From: Flavobacteriales bacterium | Lineage (GTDB): Bacteria; Bacteroidota; Bacteroidia; Flavobacteriales_D; SKUL01 | Direction: 5' to 3' | DNA: 11,951 nt | NCBI GenBank assembly: GCA_007129985.1 | Contig: SKUL01000153.1 | Location: 1-11,951 of the forward strand | Shown: piece after piece, positions 6,468 through 11,951 of the stretch | How the letters are laid out: each line of letters begins with the position of its first letter | Numbering within the stretch: the stretch's first letter is position 1 | Notes under the pieces: model-generated | Databases searched by the model: none | Seen by the model: only the letters and a program-made list of their open reading frames with translations | What the model was told of the DNA's origin: nothing | Made by a program: the position numbers and the translations under genes

Positions 6468-7326
6468 AGCCGGAATACCATTCGTTTTTTTACTTCTACA
6501 CCTGGGAATGTTTGCCCAGCAAGGTACTTTTCCTGAGCATTTTGGTGATATTTTCAAGTCGGATAAGATGCTTTTGGGTAAGCGAGTGATTGCGGGAGAT
6601 GTGGGCTATGCATTTCAAAACGTTGAATTTATCGAGACTCCCGGGGAGGTAAGCAACTATTTGCGACACGCTATTCGCGCCAATGTAAATGTGAATCCAA
6701 AAAGCCAGTGGTTTTTGCGGACAACTTTTTATCTGGATCTCAACCAAAGCGATCAAACTCCGGTATGGCTCGCGAATGTATTTTATCAAGTGGGATATTA
6801 CGACTGGAGAAACCGGCGATTCTCATTCGGATACGAAAATTTTCAGCCGAATCGGTTTAAAAACGCCCAGGTTGATTTTCTTACCAACCTCCGCCGAGGA
6901 CACTTTTTTGTTAGTTACAATTTCGCACTGGAGCAGGGAGAAAGAGATAATCGGCATATACTTCTCCTTGACCACACTTCGCGCATTGTATTGTCGCCTT
7001 TTGTCAGAATACACCCTGAATTCCCGAATGACTTCAATGATTTTGGCGGCTACTTTAAACCGGTTGCCGGAGCCATGCTCCGCTATGTAATCTATCGGAA
7101 TTTTTACATCGAAGGAGCTGTTTATTTTTACCCTATTTCGCGAACCGTAGTGCCGTGGGATCCTGATTTCACCTATGGTTTTGGTGTGTTCAACTGGCAA
7201 TCTTTCAGAGTGAATGTGTCTTACGGAAACTGGATTGCCAATCGCTTTCCATGGAATGAGTCGCAAATGCCATTTCACGGAATTCTCAATGGAGAATTGA
7301 ATGTGAGCGTGACATGGGCTTGGTAA
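6457..7326 (+). CDS. Outer-membrane beta-barrel protein of the polysaccharide operon
   Basis: A 289-residue protein with a signal peptide (about 1-20, LLLHLGMFA, then QQG). The mature part is rich in alternating aromatic/polar strands (for example WFLRTTFYLDLN, GHFFVSYNFALEQ, FYIEGAVYFYP, SFRVNVSYGNW) and ends VSVTWAW, with the terminal aromatic residue that the barrel-assembly machinery recognises. Its size suits a barrel of roughly 12 strands. It starts inside the end of the DUF3131 gene (11-bp overlap), which indicates translational coupling and shared function. By position it would be the outer-membrane exit or a scaffold for the polymer, comparable in role to BcsC, PgaA or AlgE barrels or to the E. 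coli yaiO/yaiP pairing. It has no TPR domain, and I do not recognise a specific family. No clear terminator follows; a weak hairpin at 7348-7367 lacks a T-tract. Confidence 0.75.
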   Translation: MKIKAGIPFVFLLLHLGMFAQQGTFPEHFGDIFKSDKMLLGKRVIAGDVGYAFQNVEFIETPGEVSNYLRHAIRANVNVNPKSQWFLRTTFYLDLNQSDQTPVWLANVFYQVGYYDWRNRRFSFGYENFQPNRFKNAQVDFLTNLRRGHFFVSYNFALEQGERDNRHILLLDHTSRIVLSPFVRIHPEFPNDFNDFGGYFKPVAGAMLRYVIYRNFYIEGAVYFYPISRTVVPWDPDFTYGFGVFNWQSFRVNVSYGNWIANRFPWNESQMPFHGILNGELNVSVTWAW

Positions 7327-7385
7327 AAATCAGGATGACCTTGTGAGTCTCATAGCCTTGAATGAGAACCCGTCCCCCACTCTCA

Positions 7386-7453
7386 TCCTCGTTTGCAACG
7401 GCCTTTTTGTCTAATCTCAATCCTCATCTGCTATTCAATGGCTGATTCCCAAT
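7386..7453. repeat. Dispersed intergenic repeat, copy 2
   Basis: This is the second copy of the 68-bp repeat at 2606-2673 (60 of 68 identical, no gaps), including the shortened REP-type hairpin CGTT-TGC-AACG at 7390-7400. Here it runs directly into an octanucleotide array, whereas in copy 1 the REPIN-like element lies between the two. Confidence 0.7.
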
Positions 7454-7523
7454 CGGCCAATTGTCTAATCGGCTAATTGGCTCATCATTTAATCATCTCA
7501 TCACCAAATTATCACATTATCAA
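7452..7523. repeat. Octanucleotide tandem array 2
   Basis: Nine consecutive 8-bp units can be read (ATCGGCCA, ATTGTCTA, ATCGGCTA, ATTGGCTC, ATCATTTA, ATCATCTC, ATCACCAA, ATTATCAC, ATTATCAA). The phase extends back into about 7436-7451. It is the same family as array 1 but more degenerate. It lies in the gap between the polysaccharide operon and aroC. Confidence 0.7.
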
Positions 7524-7656
7524 CCCGTTCGCTGAGACTCTTCGCTTGTGGCTCAGAGTGACAAGATGGTGTTGTTGATTGGTATCAAAGGCCAAACCGT
7601 GACATGCTCAGAATCAAGAGTAAAAGGACGCGCACTCCATCAGACTGATATGGAGT
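7524..7656. other. Intergenic stretch with small inverted repeats
   Basis: No gene is supported. CTGAG (7532-7536) and CTCAG (7552-7556) can pair. ACTCCAT (7634-7640) and ATGGAGT (7650-7656) form a perfect 7-bp stem with a 9-nt loop immediately before array 3. Neither has a T-tract, so they are not convincing terminators; the second could be an operator-like site or a relic of a mobile repeat. Confidence 0.35.
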
Positions 7657-7736
7657 TTCATTGGCTGATTGGCCCATCGTCTCATCATCCAATTATCACA
7701 TCATCTCATTACCACATCATCACATCACCACTCCAC
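7657..7736. repeat. Octanucleotide tandem array 3
   Basis: Ten 8-bp units (TTCATTGG, CTGATTGG, CCCATCGT, CTCATCAT, CCAATTAT, CACATCAT, CTCATTAC, CACATCAT, CACATCAC, CACTCCAC) end 23 nt before the aroC start. The order of unit types (CCCATCGT, CTCATCAT, CCAATTAT, CACATCAT) parallels the right end of array 1, so the arrays share an origin. Confidence 0.75.
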
Positions 7737-7746
7737 TCGCTTTCCC

Positions 7747-7754
7747 TATATTTA
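7747..7754 (+). promoter_or_regulatory. Possible -7 element of aroC
   Basis: TATATTTA matches the Bacteroidota -7 consensus TAnnTTTG at all but the last defined base and ends 5 nt before the aroC ATG, which would give a leaderless or nearly leaderless mRNA. No TTTG -33 element is seen about 19 bp upstream, where the octamer array lies. The call is therefore tentative. Confidence 0.35.
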
Positions 7755-7759
7755 CCCCC

Positions 7760-8839
7760 ATGCCGGGAAATACCTTTGGATCGCTGTTCAGACTCACCAC
7801 TTTTGGAGAATCGCACGGAGTTGCCATTGGCGGCGTGATTGACGGCTGCCCTGCGGGATTGGAGATTGACCTTGAAGCGATTCAACTTGCGTTAGACCGC
7901 CGTAAACCGGGGCAATCGGCGCTTACAACGCAACGCAAGGAGAGCGATACGGTACAGTTTCTCTCGGGGATTTTTGAGGGCCGAAGTACCGGAGCGCCTA
8001 TCGGTTTTATGATTCATAACACCGACCAGCAGTCCAAAGACTACAGCCACCTGGCCGAGGCATACCGGCCCTCGCACGCTGATTACACCTACGACCGGAA
8101 ATACGGACATCGCGATTACCGAGGCGGAGGTCGTAGCAGCGCCCGCGAAACGGCTTGTCGCGTGGTGGCAGGTGCCATTGCCGCCCAGCTGCTCGCGAAA
8201 ATGGGTGTAAGCATCGCCGCATGGGTGCATCAGGTGCATGAAATTGGCATCCCGGAAAACACCGAGGGTGTGGATTTGAGTCAGCGGTTTGAAAGCCCCG
8301 TACGCTGCCCGCACCCCGAAACAGCGCAAAAGATGATTGCCGCCATTGAAGAAGCCCGCGATGCCGGCGATTCGCTCGGCGGGGTCATTGCTACCCGCAT
8401 CACCGGTGTTCCGCCCGGCTGGGGTGAGCCTGTGTTTGATAAGCTCCACGCCGACCTCGGCAAAGCCATGCTCAGCATCAACGCGGTGAAAGGTTTTGAA
8501 ATCGGGTCAGGGTTTGCCGGAACGAGGATGCGCGGCTCAGAGCACAACGATGTGTTTGAATCGTCGGAAAGCGGTATTCGAACCCGTACCAATCACTCCG
8601 GCGGTGTGCAGGGAGGCATCAGCAACGGCGAGGACATTGCATTTAAAGTGGCATTTAAACCCACGGCCACGGTGCTCAAACCCCAGGAGAGCGTAAACAA
8701 GCAAGGCGAAAACATCACCCTTGAAGGCAAAGGTCGCCACGACCCCTGTGTGTTGCCTCGCGCCGTGCCGATTGTGGAAGCCATGGCCGCTTTGGTACTG
8801 GCCGACCACTACCTGCGGTCAAAAACCTCAAAACTGTAG
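7760..8839 (+). CDS. aroC: Chorismate synthase
   Basis: Chorismate synthase (EC 4.2.3.5) converts 5-enolpyruvylshikimate-3-phosphate to chorismate with reduced FMN, the last shared step of aromatic amino acid and folate synthesis. It is cytosolic and normally a homotetramer. The 359-residue length is typical. Recognisable motifs in order: FGESHG near the N-terminus, RRKPGQSALTTQRKE, STGAPI, SHADYTYDRKYGHRDYRGGG with RSSARETA, GSGFAGTRMRGSEHND, TNHSGGVQGGISNGE and GRHDPCVLPRAVPI. I chose ATG 7760 (MPGNTFG) because the family begins with this segment. The same frame is open back to 7661, but the added residues are translated octamer repeat (NYHIISLPHHHITT) and are not part of the family. All key motifs are intact. 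The downstream symporter starts 1 nt after the stop. Confidence 0.97.
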   Translation: MPGNTFGSLFRLTTFGESHGVAIGGVIDGCPAGLEIDLEAIQLALDRRKPGQSALTTQRKESDTVQFLSGIFEGRSTGAPIGFMIHNTDQQSKDYSHLAEAYRPSHADYTYDRKYGHRDYRGGGRSSARETACRVVAGAIAAQLLAKMGVSIAAWVHQVHEIGIPENTEGVDLSQRFESPVRCPHPETAQKMIAAIEEARDAGDSLGGVIATRITGVPPGWGEPVFDKLHADLGKAMLSINAVKGFEIGSGFAGTRMRGSEHNDVFESSESGIRTRTNHSGGVQGGISNGEDIAFKVAFKPTATVLKPQESVNKQGENITLEGKGRHDPCVLPRAVPIVEAMAALVLADHYLRSKTSKL

Positions 8840-8840
8840 C

Positions 8841-10256
8841 ATGCGAAAACTCCAACTGCACTGGCAAATCATCATCGGACTGGTACTGGGGATTGTGTAC
8901 TCCTACCTCTCGGTGAAGTTCGACTGGAATGAATTTACGCTGGACTACATCATGCCCTTTGGCGATATATTTATCAGCCTCCTCAAAATGATTGCCGTGC
9001 CGCTGGTGCTTTTTTCGATTATCGTGGGGGTTGCCAGCCTGAAAGACATTCGCAAGCTGGGTAAAATGGGAATCAAAACACTGCTCTTCTACGTGCTTAC
9101 CACAGCCACTGCGGTGTGCGTGGGTTTGGTGGTTGTGAACCTCCTGAAGCCCGGCAACCGCGCCGCTGAAGACCTGCGCGTGGAAAACCGCATTTCATAC
9201 GAATTGTGGCGAGCAGAAGCCGGAGCCAAAAAGCTGGACGATATCTGCCTGTCGTGCGACCCTGCCAATGATGCCATTGTGGAGAGGGTGCGTCAAAAAC
9301 AAAAATCCGAAGGCTCGAATGAATGGGTGAGCGACAAACTGGCCAAAGCCGAGCAAACGCGTCGTGAAGGCCCCTTGCAACCGCTGGTGGATGTCATTCC
9401 GGAGAATATTTTTATTTCGCTGTCAACCAGTTCCATGTTGCAGGTAATTTTCTTCGCCATTCTCTTTGGGTTGATGCTGGTGGCCCTGCCCGAAGAAAAG
9501 CAGCAACCCGTGTACGCTTTGGTGGACGGCCTGAATGAGATTTTCATCAAAATGGTTTGGGTGGTGATGAAAGCCATGCCCTTTTTTGTGTTTGCCCTGA
9601 TGGCAGGTCAGGTGGTAAAAGCAGCCGGCACCGACCCCGATAAATTTCTGGAGCTCTTGTCGTTCTTGCTGGGCTATGGCGTGGTGCTGATTATTGGACT
9701 GGCCTTTATGGTCTTTGTGTTTTATCCGTTGCTGGTTCAAACTCTGGTGAAAGACATCCGATACAAGGGCTTTATGGCGGCCATGCGCGACGCCCAGATT
9801 ACGGCTTTTTCCACCTCATCATCGGTGGCAACGCTGCCCATTACCATGAAGTGTGTGCACGAAAAACTGGGCGTTTCGGAGCGCACCACCAGTTTTGTGT
9901 TGCCCATCGGCGCAACCATCAACATGGATGGAACCAGTCTTTATCAAGCGGTTGCGGTGGTGGCTCTGGCTCAGTTTCACATGGTGGACCTCACGATTGC
10001 CCAACAGCTTGTGATTATTGTGACGGCCTCGTTGGCTTCCATCGGTGCGGCGGCTATTCCCAGCGCGGGATTGGTGTTGATGATTATTGTGCTCGAATCG
10101 GTAGGACTGAACCCGGCATGGATTGCGCTGATTTTCCCCATTGACAGGATTCTGGACATGTGCCGCACGGTGGTGAATGTTACGGGTGACGGCGCGGTTT
10201 CCACCATCATCGCGCACTCGGAGGGCGAGATGGAGTATGTACAGGAGGGGAATTAG
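8841..10256 (+). CDS. Dicarboxylate/amino acid:cation symporter (DAACS/SDF family), glutamate/aspartate type
   Basis: A 471-residue inner-membrane secondary transporter of the GltPh/GltP fold that imports an acidic amino acid or dicarboxylate with Na+ or H+. The core motifs are present: serine-rich hairpin 1 TSSSVATLP (325-333), NMDGT of helix 7 (361-365), hairpin 2 GAAAIPSAG (402-410) and helix 8 ILDMCRTVVNVTGDG (437-451). In helix 8, D439, R442, T443 and N446 align with D394, R397, T398 and N401 of GltPh. The Arg favours an acidic side chain such as aspartate or glutamate. Unusual is a loop of about 80 residues between helices 3 and 4 (about 104-185), much longer than in GltPh and containing CLSC (136-139). 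The start at 8841 (MRKLQLHWQ) is preferred; the same frame opens at 8721 but that part overlaps aroC and is not transporter-like. The 1-nt gap to aroC implies a shared transcript. No clear terminator follows. Confidence 0.93.
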   Translation: MRKLQLHWQIIIGLVLGIVYSYLSVKFDWNEFTLDYIMPFGDIFISLLKMIAVPLVLFSIIVGVASLKDIRKLGKMGIKTLLFYVLTTATAVCVGLVVVNLLKPGNRAAEDLRVENRISYELWRAEAGAKKLDDICLSCDPANDAIVERVRQKQKSEGSNEWVSDKLAKAEQTRREGPLQPLVDVIPENIFISLSTSSMLQVIFFAILFGLMLVALPEEKQQPVYALVDGLNEIFIKMVWVVMKAMPFFVFALMAGQVVKAAGTDPDKFLELLSFLLGYGVVLIIGLAFMVFVFYPLLVQTLVKDIRYKGFMAAMRDAQITAFSTSSSVATLPITMKCVHEKLGVSERTTSFVLPIGATINMDGTSLYQAVAVVALAQFHMVDLTIAQQLVIIVTASLASIGAAAIPSAGLVLMIIVLESVGLNPAWIALIFPIDRILDMCRTVVNVTGDGAVSTIIAHSEGEMEYVQEGN

Positions 10257-10375
10257 GAAAAAGCTCTGAAGTTAACACTGTGATTCTGTTCGAAAAGCTT
10301 TAACTGCAAGGGGCGCAAGGATTTCGTTGATTGGCAATTAGGACTTACCCTATACCTGCCTACCCTATTCACTCT
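10257..10375. other. Intergenic region after the symporter
   Basis: No gene is supported. AGTTAA (10270-10275) and TTAACT (10300-10305) form an inverted repeat with a 24-nt loop but no T-tract. The stretch around TTAACTGCAAGGGGCGCAAG (10300-10319) resembles short GC-rich intergenic repeats that I associate with Bacteroidota genomes; I cannot confirm this here. Transcripts of the symporter (+) and of the right-hand genes (-) converge here. Confidence 0.3.
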
Positions 10376-10528
10376 CTACCAGCCTTCAACTCATACGTGT
10401 GCCCGGTTCTTGCCGTTTTTCAGCCATTTGAAAGTCCTTAGGCACAATTTTTTGCAATGAAGTTTGAGTACAGAATCAACCATTGGAGGGTTTGACTTTA
10501 AGTTAATTGAGCGGGTAATAATCTCAAT
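10376..10528 (-). pseudogene. Decayed 3' end of a second NUMOD4/HNH endonuclease gene
   Basis: Read on the - strand, this stretch encodes IEIITRSINLKSNPP, then VLKLHCKKL and FKWLKNGKNRAHV, followed by TGA, then VEGW and TAG. It matches the C-terminal helix-turn-helix end of the intact gene at 11277-11864 (VMRIKKMIFNPQRK, MKLIAKQF, YRIKNGENWAHVKVEG). The Arg-to-AsnPro spacing is identical, KL and KNG-N-AHV match, and VEG follows where the premature TGA replaces a Lys codon. At DNA level, 22 of 27 bases match across KNGxNxAHV. Upstream it is closed by an in-frame TGA (10529-10531), and no HNH domain remains. It is therefore a truncated relic. Confidence 0.7.
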
Positions 10529-10635
10529 TCAGAATATTATTTGACCCATAACACCGTCGAGCGAAGACTTCAACTAACCATATTCCAAATCTATACGGTA
10601 GTAGTGTTCGACCGCGCCACACTTGAAGGCTACGT

Positions 10636-10935
10636 TTATTGATTTCTCTCCTCCCACCTCTCCGTCGCGCGTGAGGTGTGAAAAACGGCCAAAATCAAAA
10701 TGGTATGATCGTAGGTATAGAAATGAACTCCGTAGGGAAACTTTGTCAAAAAAAACACCCTCACAGCGCCGTAACGAATCTGAATCTTTAAGGGATTAAC
10801 CATAATACTGCCCAGTGCTTCAGAGATGTGCATTTCGAAAATACCTCCGAGACCTTCTTTCTGCCCTTCATACCACAAGTAGGCTTCACGTACATCCTCC
10901 TCAGCAGCTTTGGTAATGTGAAGCGAGTAGGTCAT
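10636..10935 (-). CDS. RelE/ParE-family toxin
   Basis: A 99-residue protein of the RelE/ParE toxin superfamily. Visible family features are an N-terminal strand and helix pair (YSLHITKAAEEDVREAYLWY) typical of ParE, a middle helix (IFEMHISEALGSIMVNP), the strands IQIRYGAVRVFFLTKFPYGVHF around the central Arg residues, and the ending ILILAVFHTSR with W-E-E-R. Family members inhibit gyrase (ParE) or cut mRNA (RelE); the layout favours ParE-type, but the target cannot be told from sequence. The start is taken as ATG at 10935, whose A is the last base of the antitoxin TGA stop (1-nt overlap); a GTG one codon earlier is less likely. It is co-translated with the antitoxin. The length is normal and no damage is seen. 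Confidence 0.85.
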   Translation of the reverse strand: MTYSLHITKAAEEDVREAYLWYEGQKEGLGGIFEMHISEALGSIMVNPLKIQIRYGAVRVFFLTKFPYGVHFYTYDHTILILAVFHTSRATERWEERNQ

Positions 10936-11144
10936 CACTTCTTAAAAATATCCTTCCTCGCCTCGTCCCATGGGCGCAAGCTCATTTCTCCCTTTGCAAC
11001 AAGCTCCATTCGCCGGTTCACTTCTTCCTGCTGCCATGCGGGAATCTCAACATCCCTGGACACAACAACGTAATCAAGCGTTTGAATGAAGGATAAAAAA
11101 GCCTCATACTTGCTTTCTTCTATGTTTAAAATCAGCTTTTTCAT
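10935..11144 (-). CDS. Antitoxin of the RelE/ParE-type module
   Basis: A 69-residue partner gene directly upstream of the toxin: MKKLILNIEESKYEAFLSFI, then VVVSRDVEIPAWQQEEVNRRMELVAKGEMSLRPWDEARKDIFKK. It fits the short antitoxins found in many Bacteroidota, with a beta-strand/helix N-terminal part that probably dimerises and binds DNA, and a charged C-terminal segment that should wrap the toxin. The start is ATG 11144. The frame is open to 11186 (MYLCFGTF), but that longer start would overlap the -7 promoter element at 11176-11183, so the RNA would not include it. Antitoxin-first order and stop/start overlap are standard for type II modules. Autoregulation is expected for the family, not shown by the sequence. 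Confidence 0.8.
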   Translation of the reverse strand: MKKLILNIEESKYEAFLSFIQTLDYVVVSRDVEIPAWQQEEVNRRMELVAKGEMSLRPWDEARKDIFKK

Positions 11145-11175
11145 TTGGTAGGAGCTTTTCGTAAAAGTGCCAAAA

Positions 11176-11183
11176 CAAAGATA
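11176..11183 (-). promoter_or_regulatory. Bacteroidota-type promoter (-7 element) of the toxin-antitoxin operon
   Basis: On the - strand this reads TATCTTTG, an exact match to the Bacteroidota -7 consensus TAnnTTTG. Nineteen bases upstream is a T-rich TTGATTTTT segment that could serve as an imperfect -33 TTTG. Transcription would start around 11169, giving a leader of roughly 25 nt before the antitoxin ATG at 11144. Confidence 0.65.
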
Positions 11184-11276
11184 CAAGAAATCGTCTTCTT
11201 TTAAAAATCAAGCCATTTCGACAAGTGGTTAAGACAAGAAGGCTTCATCTTATTCGCGACGACACTTCTTACTCTT

Positions 11277-11864
11277 CTATCCTTCCACTTTTACATGTGC
11301 CCAGTTTTCACCGTTTTTGATGCGATACAACTGCATTTCGCTGATGCCAAATTGCTTGGCAATAAGTTTCATGCGGGTTTTTCGCTGCGGATTGAAAATC
11401 ATCTTCTTAATTCGCATCACATCTGTTGAAGTGAGCTTGTGACCCTTGTGAGGCTTTCGATGTTTTCGTTCTTCACGGCTGCGAAGTACATTCGGACTGT
11501 TTTGCTGATGCGCCAGCATTTCCTCCCGTGTGGCCCATCGCAGATTTTCGGGGCGGTTGTTTTCTTTGTCAAAGTCCAGATGAATGATAAACTCGTTTTC
11601 TTCTGAAGGACGATTTACAAATGCCTCACCCACCAGTCGGTGTATGTAATAGGTTTTGTACTGCCCAAAAGGCTTTGGTCGGAATGCGGGATAGCCCCCC
11701 ACCAACCCGCAGCGCATGAGTTTGCCTTCCTCCATTGAGCGAGTATAACTAACCAGCCTACCGTAGTTGGAGATGGCGTATTTTTTTCTGAGTGCATCCT
11801 TCGGAAAGGGTATTTGCTTCCACTCTTCCTTTGGAAAAAGTCTAAATTTCGGTTGCCCCGTCAT
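11277..11864 (-). CDS. NUMOD4/HNH homing-type endonuclease with C-terminal helix-turn-helix
   Basis: A 195-residue protein. Residues about 15-40 form a NUMOD4 motif (W15KQIPF, then YAISNYGRLVSY), a DNA-binding module of homing endonucleases. An HNH domain follows: YIHRLVGEAFVNRP (73-86) with H75, then FIIHLDFDKENNRPENLRW (92-110) with H95 and N102/N103, so the H-H-N metal and catalytic set appears complete. A basic linker (129-143) leads to a helix-turn-helix (about 144-190, KLTSTDVMRIKK...LIAKQFGISEMQLYRIKNGENW) that probably reads the target site. Such free-standing genes are selfish nicking or cutting enzymes found in phages, introns and intergenic sites of bacteria. No intron is apparent here. 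The start at 11864 gives a complete family-length protein. A decayed partial copy lies on the other side of the toxin-antitoxin pair. Confidence 0.85.
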   Translation of the reverse strand: MTGQPKFRLFPKEEWKQIPFPKDALRKKYAISNYGRLVSYTRSMEEGKLMRCGLVGGYPAFRPKPFGQYKTYYIHRLVGEAFVNRPSEENEFIIHLDFDKENNRPENLRWATREEMLAHQQNSPNVLRSREERKHRKPHKGHKLTSTDVMRIKKMIFNPQRKTRMKLIAKQFGISEMQLYRIKNGENWAHVKVEG

Positions 11865-11951
11865 AGGTCTTTTGCTTCTTGAACAGGTACCACAACCTAT
11901 TCAGAGCTTAAAACACAAATGAAGCAGCTTGGTTCAAGCGGTTTTGAAAAT
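11865..11951. other. Window edge, no feature recognised
   Basis: This is the upstream region of the HNH gene. No TAnnTTTG element, RNA gene or ORF start could be supported before the window ends. Confidence 0.3.

Noticed and set aside
7661..7759. N-terminal extension of aroC to 7661
   Set aside because: The extra 33 residues are translated octamer array and are absent from the chorismate synthase family, which starts at MPGNTFG.
7548..7838. + strand ORF of 96 residues overlapping the aroC start
   Set aside because: It consists of translated intergenic repeat followed by an out-of-frame reading of aroC.
7892..8809. Long antisense ORFs across aroC (for example 7892-8449 on the - strand)
   Set aside because: They are shadows of a strongly conserved GC-richer gene, with no domain of their own.
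8721..8840. N-terminal extension of the symporter to 8721
   Set aside because: It overlaps the 3' end of aroC in another frame, and the transporter family begins at the helix that follows MRKLQLHW.

Overview
The window looks like a chromosome segment of a member of the Bacteroidota, probably a Flavobacteriales-like lineage. Two lines of sequence evidence support this: C-terminal domains of the type IX secretion system (T9SS type A sorting domain) on two secreted proteins at the left end, and a Bacteroidota-type -7 promoter element (TAnnTTTG; here TATCTTTG) upstream of a toxin-antitoxin operon. Shine-Dalgarno sequences are weak or absent, as is usual in that phylum. No rRNA, tRNA, CRISPR array, transposase or phage structural module was found.

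Layout. (1) Positions 1-2448, + strand: the last residues of a T9SS-exported protein, then a large secreted surface protein with YadA-head-like repeats, a peptidase S74 intramolecular chaperone domain, a coiled coil and a T9SS sorting domain. Its reading frame is broken by one in-frame TAG at 1378-1380, so it appears as two ORFs in the same frame. A good intrinsic terminator follows at 2530-2567. (2) Positions 2568-3275: no convincing gene. This stretch holds a REPIN-like element (two inverted REP-type hairpins), a 68-bp dispersed repeat and an octanucleotide tandem array. (3) Positions 3276-7326, + strand: a tight three-gene operon encoding a membrane BcsA-like family 2 glycosyltransferase, a membrane-anchored DUF3131 protein and an outer-membrane beta-barrel. 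This reads as a synthase-dependent exopolysaccharide assembly and export locus. (4) Positions 7327-7759: a second copy of the 68-bp repeat and two more octanucleotide arrays. (5) Positions 7760-10256, + strand: chorismate synthase (aroC) and, 1 nt later, a dicarboxylate/amino-acid:cation symporter with an unusually long periplasmic loop. (6) Positions 10376-11864, - strand: an accessory patch with a ParE-type toxin and its antitoxin, lying between an intact NUMOD4/HNH endonuclease gene and a decayed C-terminal fragment of a paralogue of that same gene.

How the parts work together. The glycosyltransferase would polymerise a sugar nucleotide and pass the chain across the inner membrane, the DUF3131 protein would act on it in the periplasm, and the barrel would let it through the outer membrane. 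The glycan is unknown. The aroC/symporter pair is housekeeping. The right end looks mobile or selfish. The most notable non-coding content is a set of REP-like hairpins and three arrays with an 8-bp period, all confined to the two large intergenic gaps that flank the polysaccharide operon.
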